Under the pieces are notes generated by a model, which saw only the letters and a list, made by a program, of their open reading frames with translations, was not told where the DNA came from and made no database searches. Positions 49,310-57,986 of a stretch of DNA of 64,000 nucleotides are shown one piece after another. The position numbers and the translations under genes were made by a program. Within the stretch, counting starts at the first letter, position 1, and every line of letters begins with the position of its first letter. The stretch lies in assembly GCA_928724745.1 (NCBI GenBank), contig CAKMXJ010000003.1, forward strand, positions 1,488,001 to 1,552,000. The letters run 5' to 3'. This stretch comes from Anthracocystis setariae (taxonomy: Eukaryota; Basidiomycota; Ustilaginomycetes; Ustilaginales; Ustilaginaceae).

Positions 49310-51241
49310 TCATCGTGGACCAGCCGTACGTTGAAGACGATGAAGCTCGCGCTGTGCCCTTAGCATAGCGTTTTCATCTCGAAGACGCTCCATTTCTGCA
49401 CGAAGCATCTTGACTTCAGCGCGAAGCTCCAGAACGGTTTCAGACTGTTCGGACTCCTCCGCCTTCTTAACCTGTCGTCGCATACGCTGGTATTCAATGT
49501 TGCGTTGCGCGCGACGACGTTGTGCCTCTCCCGGCTCGAGCACTGGTTTTCGACCTCGCTTGCGTGGACCATCCGACTGACCTTCAGCTTGTGCTTGCGG
49601 AGGCGCAGAAGCCGTCATCGCCTCAATGTCGGACGTGCTGTCGTCACGACTAAGGGAGCGAGCTTCCTCAATTGGAGGTCGTCGCGGCCTGTCTCGCCCT
49701 CCGAGACTGTCGGATTCCAAGCCGGCACGATCTTGCGTTGTGGCGCGATGCTTTGCTGGTTCGACAGGCGTTGGCGAGCCTGGCCGGCGCTTGCGCGAAG
49801 TCCTGATGGGTCGTCCTGACGGCGAGAAGAGAAATTCCGAAGCGTCGAAAGAGGCTGGATTCGGGCCAGATAAGGTGGCGGTGGGCGCGGTTGGATGCCT
49901 GGACGATGTCCATGGAGAGTCCGCTACGTCATCTGCTCGCATTACAAAGTTCGAATGAGTTGATGGTTCGCCAGTATTTCGCCTGTACGCGTAGGCAGCT
50001 TGCTCCTCCGACGATGTGCGTCGTGTTTGGTTGTCCCTCGATGACGTGGGAGGCGGCGATGGAGCGGACGAGTATAGATTGCCGGCTCTGAAAGCCTCGG
50101 TACGAATGGCATCGGCAGGTGTCTGAACGCCCGAAGGCGTGCCTGAATGCGAAGCAGCCACAGCAGCGGCTGCCGCTCTAGACTGTTCCGAAGCCACCAC
50201 ATCGCGCACCGCCAATGACCATGCTGATGGGAGCGGAAGGTCCGGGTTCAAATCCGGGTTGAAGTCCGGGTCATCTTCGTCCTCATCTTCGAAGTCGAGA
50301 TCGGCGAAGTTGAGCGTTTGATACGCGCTGGTTGGTGCAGATCTGTTGTACTGTAGACCGGCGTTGAGTTGCTGAGCAGCGTGATCGTCGTTGCTCGAGG
50401 AAGCTATGCGAACCGCAGGGCTTTGCTGGGTGAAGGCGTAGTTGGACGTCGAATGGGCAGCGGAAGCTTGCTGATGTTGCTGCCTTTGCTGCTGCTCCAT
50501 CAAAGTCTGCAGCAGCGCTGTGAGATCCTGTTCGCCAACGGGACGAGGTGGAAGCTGCTGATCTTTACCTAGACGGCTGATGAGGGCTTGGATGAGCGGT
50601 TGAAGCGCTGAGAGTTCGGATTTGCGATTGTTGGCTGCTGGGTATTTTGCCTTTGAGAGGGATGCTGCAGCCTGGTTGGGAGTCTGTGCTGGACTGCTGT
50701 ATGCATGCCCAAACGGCGAGGGCGCAAGTTGGGATCCGGGGGTTGGTTGGTTCGGCCAGACAACCGAGTCTGAAGAACCCAAAACGTGGGTGAGCATCTG
50801 AATCATGGCGCCGTAGAACTCTGCATCATCGGTTCCTGCTGCAGCGCTACGTTCATCGTGATCACGGCTGCGCTGGTCTGTACGTAGCTCGGGATGTGAC
50901 GCTGTCGGATGAGGCCGACGTGTGAGCCAGGCAGGGTCGAAGCCAGGACCCAACAACTTGGGGTCGAGCCTCTCGAGAATCTTGAATGGTGAATCGTCCT
51001 CATCCTCGTCGACCTCTGCCGCCTCGTCTTCGTCATCGTCATCGTTGTCGTCGGTTTCCTCCTCATCCTCGTCTTCGTCGTCGTCGTCGTCGTCGTCGTC
51101 TTCCGCGTCGCTGGCGCTTGCACTCTCGCCAGTGCGTTCCGTGCCTTGGCCTGCGCTGTGTTCAGCTACATTCTGCGCAGTTGCCGCTTTCTCGTGATAT
51201 TTGGTCGCATCCCGTCTGCGATTCCGAAGTTGCGACGCCAT
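49310..51241 (-). CDS. Atypical bZIP transcription factor
   Basis: Probable nuclear bZIP regulator. Start chosen at ATG 51241 (MASQLRNRRRDATKYHEK), 643 residues; an in-frame ATG at 51295 would add 18. An acidic D/E block (about residues 48-80) and Gln/Ser/Ala-rich segments suggest activation regions. The bZIP lies at the C-terminal end: basic GPRKRGRKPVLEPGEAQRRR, then RNIEYQRMRRQVKKAEE with the Asn-x7-Arg spacing, and heptad leucines in ELRAEV, KMLRAEM, ERLRDEN and AMLRAQ. The register from the basic-region Arg is exact, but the first d position is Gln instead of Leu. The usual Ala and Ser/Cys contacts after the Asn are Tyr and Met, so DNA specificity may be unusual. Divergent from a Zn2Cys6 gene. 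Confidence 0.75.
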   Translation of the reverse strand: MASQLRNRRRDATKYHEKAATAQNVAEHSAGQGTERTGESASASDAEDDDDDDDDEDEDEEETDDNDDDDEDEAAEVDEDEDDSPFKILERLDPKLLGPGFDPAWLTRRPHPTASHPELRTDQRSRDHDERSAAAGTDDAEFYGAMIQMLTHVLGSSDSVVWPNQPTPGSQLAPSPFGHAYSSPAQTPNQAAASLSKAKYPAANNRKSELSALQPLIQALISRLGKDQQLPPRPVGEQDLTALLQTLMEQQQRQQHQQASAAHSTSNYAFTQQSPAVRIASSSNDDHAAQQLNAGLQYNRSAPTSAYQTLNFADLDFEDEDEDDPDFNPDLNPDLPLPSAWSLAVRDVVASEQSRAAAAAVAASHSGTPSGVQTPADAIRTEAFRAGNLYSSAPSPPPTSSRDNQTRRTSSEEQAAYAYRRNTGEPSTHSNFVMRADDVADSPWTSSRHPTAPTATLSGPNPASFDASEFLFSPSGRPIRTSRKRRPGSPTPVEPAKHRATTQDRAGLESDSLGGRDRPRRPPIEEARSLSRDDSTSDIEAMTASAPPQAQAEGQSDGPRKRGRKPVLEPGEAQRRRAQRNIEYQRMRRQVKKAEESEQSETVLELRAEVKMLRAEMERLRDENAMLRAQRELHRLQRTAGPR

Positions 51242-51607
51242 GCGTGCGTGTTGGTCATGAGTGACAAGATGAAAGGTGTGCTCTTGGCTGAGCATTGCAT
51301 TTCCAGTAGTATGCAGCTCAGCAATTCTCAAAAATCCGCCCAAAGTCACCCTTCTGCTGCACGGAACGGCACGGCACGGCACTGTACGCGTCTGTGCGCG
51401 TGTCAGTCGGCATGCAGCCGAGCCAAGAAACAAGCAAGCGGATCGGATGCCACCGAGGATTTCCGGCGTGTGGATCCAAGGGCGCCGATGGATTTGCACG
51501 TTGCCCATCGTGTGTCTCATCTCCTTTCTCGACGTCCTTCTTCAGCATCAGCCTTCCTTACGATCTATCGCACGCCAGGATTCAGGATCGTACTCGGCAA
51601 CTTCAGG
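51242..51607. promoter_or_regulatory. Shared promoter between bZIP and Zn2Cys6 genes
   Basis: 366 bp between the chosen starts. Both frames remain open into it, so the exact starts are uncertain. A GGCAC pentamer repeat (GGCACGGCACGGCAC) lies near 51366-51381. It probably holds both promoters and 5' UTRs. Confidence 0.5.
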
Positions 51608-54409
51608 ATGCCACCGAAACCTAGAGCTCCATCCTCGCACTTTGACTCGATACAGTCGGCGTCGCCCACTTCCGCTTCCTCCCCTCCCAGACAAGGCATG
51701 GCTTCTTCCTCTGCTCTTGGTGCTCTTCCTCCGATCGAGGTCAAGCCCCAGAAAGCTTGCGTCCTCTGCCGTCGATCCAAGGTCAAATGTATCCACGATG
51801 GCGCACCCCCTTGCAAGCGCTGCAGGGACACCAACCAAGAGTCGCAATGCAAGTTCAGGCTAAGAGCTGATGATGAAACCTGGCGCGAGCGTACGGACGA
51901 TGTCCTCAGCAAGCTCGGCGAGAGCGTCGAATGGCTTGTCAAACAGCAACAGCAAGCGCAGCAGCAACAGACACAAACACAACAGCACCACCACCACCAC
52001 CACCAACAGACTTACTCACATCAGCCCCCCTATCAAGCCGAGTACAGAAGATCTGATAGCTCGGGCAATTCGCCCTTGTCTGGCGTCGTGGGGTCTCCTC
52101 GCAAGGCTTATCCTGCCCCCACCATATATCGTCCGACCCAAGGCCACAGCAGAAGCTCTACCTCCACCTCATGGCATTCTCACCCGCCGCAGCATGACCC
52201 AACTTCCACAGCGCCTCACAGTGCTGCTTTCCATTCGCCCCAATCATCGCTGCCTCAAAGCAGACCCTCTTCGACCACCTACCTAGGCTTCGACGGCGCT
52301 GCAGGTCTCCTCAGCCCAGGCGATCCCCATGCTCGTTCAGCTGCCTCAGCTTCGCCCTCAGCCGTCAATCAGGCTGTTCGCCCGTACCGTTCCGACTCTT
52401 CCGCTTCTCAGCCCTTCCAACCGCTTCATCATTCGCAACCTCCACCTCAATCCCTACAGTCCCCGGCTGCTTTCCCACGATTGTCAATCAACAACGTTCC
52501 GCGTGTATTGCCACTCGAGCCTGGTCAAAGCCGACCATCGTCGATCATCTTCTCTGCGCATCAGTCCTGCGTCGACAACGGCGAAGCTTCGAAAAAGGGA
52601 CCACCTCGGGTTTCATCGCTTTCACCCTATGCAGATCCTAGCCACCGCATCGGGCACAATGATCCGCGTCTCACCGTCATCTCTATGGGGCTTGTACCGA
52701 TGGACCATGCGCGCCACCTCTTCAAGTTCTTTGCACGCTACTTGCAGCCGCATTGCTTTGGTTTCCCCGCTTACCGGCCCAACGAAAACATGACGCCGCT
52801 CATCATTGCCTGCATCCTCATGGTTGCTTCCATGCACGAGCCAAACTCACGACACTTCTTTGAACGTTTCCGTCACGAAGCCTTTTCGAGCCCCTTGCTG
52901 TTGGATCAACCCATCGATCCACGTGCACATCTCGACCCCGAGCTAGGCATTGGTGTCGAAGAGATCACCGGTGCCTGCATTGCTTCTTGCTGGCTCGGCG
53001 GCCAGACAGCTCTGTCAGTGGCACAATTCGCCCGTTTTTGGGCCATCGGCTATCTGGAGCATTTCGAAGTCCGCTCTGCGCAGACCCTTGGCGAGTGGAT
53101 GACCATCTTGCCGCCTTTCCGACAGATCGACTTGGTCTGCAAGTTGAGGATCTGGCTTATGTCTTACGTTGCCGAGGCACATCAGGCTCTCATCAATGAT
53201 AAGCCCAGTCTGTTTCCTGAGAGCCAGCCTTCTCACTACTGTCAAGGGCTTCTCAACGCCAGCAGCCGTAGCGCAGCTCTTGCTGACGCCTTGGCGGGTC
53301 AGGAAGCAACCAGCAAGACTTCCGAAGCACCCAATACAGCGGGCGACACTCCCAACTCCAGCTACTCTCAACCTTCGGCAGCAGCAGTGCTGCCTTCTTC
53401 GGTCGATAGTACCAGTGGGGTCAGCTCGTTCGCCTCAGACAGCCAGCTGGTCGCGCATGCACGAATGATGTCCATTCTGTTGGCCGCGCAGGATATGCAT
53501 CGCTCGGCTCGCGCAGCCATGCAGACTGGAGGATCGGACGCGGGTGTCTATGGATCAGCTCTGATGACGGAGCGATGGCGCGAGTGGCTTGAAGAGCTCA
53601 ATGGTTGGCGTTTGCTGACATCGCAGCATTGCGATCTGTCCGATAGCAGTGCCGAATCCGTCGACCTAGCGTTGCTCTACCATCTTTCACGCACGTTCCT
53701 AGCATCCCATCCTCTGGATCCTGAACTCGGCATCCTTGACGAGACTCATCAAGCGCTGAGAGCCGCAGCGACCAATCTGAATTCGCCCGAGTTTTCCCGC
53801 ACCGCCGTTGCCCAGATCCGCACCATCTCTACAGCCAAAGAGTCGGCGCTGTTTGCGCTCAGGCTGGCCACGACCGAGTTCGGTGAAAGGCTCTCCTACT
53901 TGCCGCAATTCTACCACTGGCTGCTTGGACATGCCGCTGGTATGCTTCTTTTGCTGGTTCAGCGGAGAGAAACGTTCCTGATGTCGAAGGAGGCTGATAT
54001 GATCCTCGAGGCTACCGAGAAGTTTGTCCAGCTCTACGTCTTCCGCGTCACGAGTCATTCCTTCCATTCAGCTAGGGGTAGCGACGAAGTCGCAAAGTCT
54101 TCAGATCAAGCGGGACTCAAACGTTCGGCCTCGAACGCAGAATTGGATGCAGACGCTGAAAAGGGCGCCAGTCAAAAATCCAAGACTACAAACGGGATCG
54201 GCGAAGAAGCTGTCAACATTCAGTGGCCGTTTATGTCCGGATTTCCAACATCGCCCGCTCAGCCTGGCCAGTCAGCGTCGAGCCAATCCGCCATGTCTCA
54301 GGAGCAGCTCGCACATGGTAACCCTGCCGAAAAGCATCCGGCTCTGGCGAATGCCCAGGCGCTAGCTCGCGCGCTCTACCTGGTCAAGATGCAGATGCAA
54401 GTGGTTTGA
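51608..54409 (+). CDS. Zn2Cys6 fungal transcription factor
   Basis: A Gal4-type binuclear zinc cluster regulator. Start at ATG 51608 (MPPKPRAPSSHFDSI), 933 residues, intronless; an upstream ATG at 51489 is possible. Zinc ligands are Cys51, 54, 61, 69, 72 and 81 in KACVLCRRSKVKC and the following GAPPCKRC block. A linker and short coiled coil (ERTDDVLSKLGESVEWL) lead into Gln and His runs (about residues 115-138), then Ser/Pro-rich sequence. The middle homology region starts near residue 350 (PMDHARHLFKFFARYLQPH) and includes IACILMVASMHEPNSRHFFERF and CIASCWLGGQTALSVAQFARF. Target genes cannot be told from sequence; the layout recalls Leu3/PrtT-type factors, but I do not assign one. Confidence 0.85.
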   Translation: MPPKPRAPSSHFDSIQSASPTSASSPPRQGMASSSALGALPPIEVKPQKACVLCRRSKVKCIHDGAPPCKRCRDTNQESQCKFRLRADDETWRERTDDVLSKLGESVEWLVKQQQQAQQQQTQTQQHHHHHHQQTYSHQPPYQAEYRRSDSSGNSPLSGVVGSPRKAYPAPTIYRPTQGHSRSSTSTSWHSHPPQHDPTSTAPHSAAFHSPQSSLPQSRPSSTTYLGFDGAAGLLSPGDPHARSAASASPSAVNQAVRPYRSDSSASQPFQPLHHSQPPPQSLQSPAAFPRLSINNVPRVLPLEPGQSRPSSIIFSAHQSCVDNGEASKKGPPRVSSLSPYADPSHRIGHNDPRLTVISMGLVPMDHARHLFKFFARYLQPHCFGFPAYRPNENMTPLIIACILMVASMHEPNSRHFFERFRHEAFSSPLLLDQPIDPRAHLDPELGIGVEEITGACIASCWLGGQTALSVAQFARFWAIGYLEHFEVRSAQTLGEWMTILPPFRQIDLVCKLRIWLMSYVAEAHQALINDKPSLFPESQPSHYCQGLLNASSRSAALADALAGQEATSKTSEAPNTAGDTPNSSYSQPSAAAVLPSSVDSTSGVSSFASDSQLVAHARMMSILLAAQDMHRSARAAMQTGGSDAGVYGSALMTERWREWLEELNGWRLLTSQHCDLSDSSAESVDLALLYHLSRTFLASHPLDPELGILDETHQALRAAATNLNSPEFSRTAVAQIRTISTAKESALFALRLATTEFGERLSYLPQFYHWLLGHAAGMLLLLVQRRETFLMSKEADMILEATEKFVQLYVFRVTSHSFHSARGSDEVAKSSDQAGLKRSASNAELDADAEKGASQKSKTTNGIGEEAVNIQWPFMSGFPTSPAQPGQSASSQSAMSQEQLAHGNPAEKHPALANAQALARALYLVKMQMQVV

Positions 54410-54648
54410 TTGGGCGGTCCAATGTAGTTTGTTGAGACATTGATCAGTTGAATGTGGAAGCGATCGTGTGCTGAAGTGTACATATTGAATTGTGTGGATG
54501 AAGCGAAGACAAGGGCGATTCGAGATGGGGCAGCTCGTCAGGTGGAGATGGAGGGCTGCAGGGTCCAAAAAAAAGGTTGACTTCCAGTTCCGCACGGATT
54601 TCTTTCCTGTCGCAACCACTTTTCCGCGCATCGGTGCCACTCGGTTCG

Positions 54649-55743
54649 ATGTCGAAGCGGGCGACGATTGCCAAAGCCACAGGCGGGGCAGTTGTTGGTG
54701 GAGGATCTGATCAGGAGCTATTGCGGGATGAAGCAGTTGTCGCTCTAGCGCAGCAGATCTCGGCGGCGATCCTCTCGGCATCGAGCTCCAAGAGGAGACT
54801 TCCAGGGATCGCTTGTGCTCGGGTAGCGTTGCAGGTGCTCCTGGTCGCGATAGGTCTTCGAAGGGCGGCTCTGGTAGATGCTCTAGCGCTTACGATAGCC
54901 CAGACATCGAGCATCAGCCTCAGACTCAACACATTTGCCAAGAAAACGGAAAGAGCTTCGTGGGATGTCTTGTCCAAGGTTCGCTTTCTCTACCATGTGC
55001 CCACCTCGCAGACTTTTGTTCTCAGCACACGGGAGAGTCTATGGCTTGACGCTGTCAGATTAAGAGACTTGCCGACAAAATTGACCGCCGGTCAGCAACA
55101 AGCTGGGCCAGTGCTCTGGTGCGATGCTAGATCGACACCGGAACACGATTCGCCAACACTGACGAGTCCTGATCCTCATGTTTCAGCCTTGCTCGATGCT
55201 GTTCATGCAGCGACAGCGACGGGAGCTGACGATGGAGATGTGCTCATCGTGTCCGGATCGGAGCCAAAGCAAGGCGCATGGCCGTCGGACTTGGAGGCAA
55301 CTCATCAAGTCCAGTCTCAACTCGTTGGCATCGCGTTGGCAGGCTTTCTTCTCGAGTACGGTGCAGTCTATTGCCTGCACGATACAGAGCTTGATTCCAA
55401 CCACGCCTTCCTGTACAAGGTTCGGTCTTTCGCGGATATCGAAGCATTGGCAGAGCCCAGCTTCACTGCCTCTCCAGCTAACTGCCTCGGCTCGCAGCCC
55501 CTAGTCGTGTTCCGAGTCCTGTGGACCGATCCTTGTACCAGCCTGGAGCTAGTCTCGTTCTCCATCCCGCAGCGGCTCCTTGACGACGACAGGGTTGAAG
55601 GAATTCGCTCTACGTGGGGTCGTACTTTGCAGAATCGCCTCCCGCTCATTCCTGACGTCCTGGGCACTTTTACGGCCAAACTCCGATCAGGGCACATTAC
55701 GGTGGAACAATCTCTAGTCACACTTCATCAGGTAGGCTTGTAA
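54649..55743 (+). CDS. Unknown protein, possibly UPF0739/C1orf74-like
   Basis: ATG 54649 (MSKRATIAKATGGAVVGGG), 364 residues; the open frame upstream starts at a non-ATG codon. The sequence looks like a compact mixed alpha/beta protein: a helical start, then ARVALQVLLVAIGLRRAALVD, strands around KVRFLYHVPTSQTFVLS, DVLIVSGSEPKQ, LLEYGAVYCLHDTE, VVFRVLWTDP and a final LELVSFSIPQRLLDD. The pattern 'helices, LLxxLLxxxPAxLxDY-like start, then a Tyr-Gly-x-Pro/Val-x-Tyr region and a late SFSxP' is reminiscent of the UPF0739 (C1orf74) family, but this is recalled resemblance only. No catalytic motif is seen. Convergent with FRG1 at 33 bp. Confidence 0.55.
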   Translation: MSKRATIAKATGGAVVGGGSDQELLRDEAVVALAQQISAAILSASSSKRRLPGIACARVALQVLLVAIGLRRAALVDALALTIAQTSSISLRLNTFAKKTERASWDVLSKVRFLYHVPTSQTFVLSTRESLWLDAVRLRDLPTKLTAGQQQAGPVLWCDARSTPEHDSPTLTSPDPHVSALLDAVHAATATGADDGDVLIVSGSEPKQGAWPSDLEATHQVQSQLVGIALAGFLLEYGAVYCLHDTELDSNHAFLYKVRSFADIEALAEPSFTASPANCLGSQPLVVFRVLWTDPCTSLELVSFSIPQRLLDDDRVEGIRSTWGRTLQNRLPLIPDVLGTFTAKLRSGHITVEQSLVTLHQVGL

Positions 55744-55776
55744 TTGTATGGTACTGAAGTCGTTTCATCTCTGTAG

Positions 55777-56910
55777 TTATGCATATTTGTCACTGTTCGC
55801 ATCCAGATGGTAGGACCGGGTGTGAAAGATTGTCAGCGCTTAAATTTGATATGGTGTGGGGATGGATGAGAGTTCTGCTTACCTTTTGAGTCTACTACGA
55901 CGATTCAGCATCTCTTCTGCGAGCCTGCCTTCCTTCTCTGCCTTGCGCAACGCTCGACGTTCTTCCTTGGTGAGCGAGCCGTAGTTGGATGGGATGTACT
56001 GCGAACCCGCTCGTGACCTGAAAGTTTCGAGTTCTTGCGCCAGGATGTGATCTCGCGAGCCCTGTCGAAGTGCTGTAGGATCATTGGACTTGACATGAGA
56101 CTTGTCGGTATTCGCTCCATGGCGAGCTTCATGTCGATGTTTCCACTGTACTCTGAGAGCCCACAGCGCCGACTCTTCTTCCGTGTCAGCATCTGCTCGC
56201 ACCATCCACTTGCCCCCTGCGACTTGGTCCAGCGCGATGTATCGACCATGGACCGACCGCAGCATCCACATGCCCTTTCCGGATTCACTTGCTGGTGAAT
56301 CTAGTATCCACTCTTCCTGAGGCCCCCTTGCTTCCATCGAGGCACTGAGACGTCCGGTTTTGTCTGCACCCAGGAACTTGCCTTCTGCGCTCTTGAAGGT
56401 GAAGCGCACAGGCGCGCTGCTTCCAGGCACCTTGGTCGCAACCCAAACTTGATACACCGACTGAGGCGTCAGGTTGAGGCCACTTGGCCCAGACGCCTCT
56501 GGGCCGACTACAATCTCAGCTCCTTCCAACTGTTCTGCCAGCTTCGGATCGGATGCCAGCAAGGAAATCCGGTCCTCTTCCGTCGACGAGGTGTCACCGC
56601 TTGCAAGACAGGGCAGGACTTCAACACTCTGAAGCGTCGGCTGGAATGAGATGCAGAGTGCTGGAGCGACTGCTTGGGATCTTGGCTGAAAGAGGAAGCA
56701 GGGTCCGACCAGATCTAGCTCGGATTCAACTGCGACCCAGGCTTGCTCATCGCCGTCCACGTCGTCTACATCTGAGCCGTTGCCTCGCTCAGCTTTGCGC
56801 CTTCGGGAAGTTGAAGAGGAGGATTCGGCATGCTTGTCTGACCTTTTTCGCTTCTTGGGTTTCTCACCCTTGAAGCTGAGCCTCAAACTCTTGCCACCGG
56901 GTGCGCTCAT
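55777..56910 (-). CDS. FRG1: FRG1-family nuclear RNA/actin-associated protein (two exons)
   Basis: FRG1 proteins have a fascin-like beta-trefoil and are linked to nucleolar RNA processing, splicing and actin bundling. Start ATG 56910 (MSAPGGKSLRLSFKGEK); the longer frame begins at a non-ATG codon. Exon 1 is 55883-56910, the intron 55793-55882 (90 nt, GTAAGC to AACAG, CTGAC branch-like site), exon 2 only 55777-55792, giving 347 residues. An N-terminal basic region (KPKKRKR) and acidic linker precede the FRG1 domain: FTFKSAEGKFLGADKTGRL, GPQEEWILDS and MLRSVHGRYIALDQ. The tail IPSNYGSLTKEERRALRKAE and NRRSRLKSDKYA (after splicing) matches the family ending, usually LKxDRYCK-like. Without splicing the protein would stop at RLKR. 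Confidence 0.88.
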
Positions 56911-57648
56911 CACTGCAGCACCTCCGATTAAGCTCAAAGCAGATGGTGGTCGAGAGGGATGCCAAAATTTCTCAAATTTGAGTCCTGTTTGTCGTTACTT
57001 TGACATAGAATCGCGTGGCAGCGAGCAGCACAGTTCGTGCGTTGCACAAATGCTACTCACACAACTGTTGCTAAGGTCGCAACATGATAATATTGCTCCG
57101 GCCAAGATGGGCCGTACATTGAATCGTAAGGGAACGGATGGTAAAGGTGTTCCTGGTCGTTCAGCCGATTCGTCCATCTCAAAACGAGACGAGCCGGATA
57201 GTTATGACAAGGTTGATGCAATGGCAAAAATGCCGGAATTCGCTGCTGTAGCCCAGGTTGTCCCGTCACAGAAGATGTAGGTGATCATCTAATGGACTCT
57301 AATAAGGGCAGCTGACTCAAAGGGGAGGGAAGGACCGAGACTGTGGATGCAGGAGATGGTATCGACGAACGTGGCTCACGGATTGGAACTGATGAGTATG
57401 CATGGGCAAACAAGCAGAACGTTCGCAGTCATATCAGCGTCGACGGCGACTGCAGACGAACGAGTGTGACTGGCGGTTGAGGAAAAGCATGTTTGAAGAT
57501 GATGGTTTAGTGCGAAGCGGTTCTATGGATCACGCAGGCTTTCTCTTCTTTCTTGGCTTGGAAAATTTCTTCGAGCCTTAAGGATTCTGATTCCAAACAA
57601 TTAGTTGTGCGTATCTATTTACATTCATTTCTCTTCTTGAACCGAAAA

Positions 57649-57744
57649 GGGTCTTTAGCTCAGCAGTAGAGCGGCAGACTTCGGTAATCGAAGATCCTCT
57701 TCAAGGTGTTCTGCAGGTCGCGGGTTCAATCCCCGTAGGACTCT
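57649..57744 (+). tRNA. tRNA-Arg (anticodon TCG) with 24-nt intron
   Basis: It folds as a cloverleaf. The acceptor pairs GGGTCTT (57649-57655) with AGGACTC (57737-57743), discriminator T57744. D-arm GCTC/GAGC; anticodon arm GCAGA/TCTGC with loop C-T-TCG-G-[intron]-T; T-arm GCGGG-TTCAATC-CCCGT carrying a B box; TTTTTTT terminator at 57747-57753. The intron occupies 57685-57708, right after position 37, and its ATCGAAG can pair with CTTCG of the anticodon loop, as in genuine tRNA introns. The D-loop (AGCAGTA) has only one of the two usual G residues and a U discriminator is unusual, so an isotype check is worthwhile, but promoter boxes and terminator indicate a real Pol III gene. Confidence 0.8.
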
Positions 57745-57746
57745 CA

Positions 57747-57753
57747 TTTTTTT
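57747..57753 (+). terminator. Pol III oligo-T terminator
   Basis: Seven T residues two bases after the mature tRNA 3' end, the standard RNA polymerase III stop signal. Confidence 0.8.
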
Positions 57754-57986
57754 GTTCATAGGTGTGAATTTTGGGTTTGCAGGTCGGTGGAACGCGTGAT
57801 TTCTTGAAGCGAAAGTGGCACTCCTGTACTTCGAGAAATCACATGCGAGTTGAAACACACACTTTTTAGAGCACACACGTTCACACGTCCACACGCATGC
57901 ACCGCATTCAACCAACACTTTCCCGTTCGCCCTCTCCTAACACTCTGACTTCCATCTCCTAACACACGCTACTGGAACTGGTCAAA

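Larger units (their letters stand above)
56911..57986. other. FRG1 / coiled-coil gene intergenic region containing a tRNA
   Basis: 1.1 kb holding the tRNA gene (57649-57744) and the promoters of FRG1 and the coiled-coil gene. A 57-codon ATG frame at 57107-57280 is noted but not accepted. Apart from these nothing is recognised. Confidence 0.5.

Noticed and set aside
57107..57280. 57-codon ATG frame beginning MGRTLNRKGTDGKG
   Set aside because: Hydrophilic and gene-like in places, but short, unsupported by any family, and inside a promoter/tRNA region; left as unproven.
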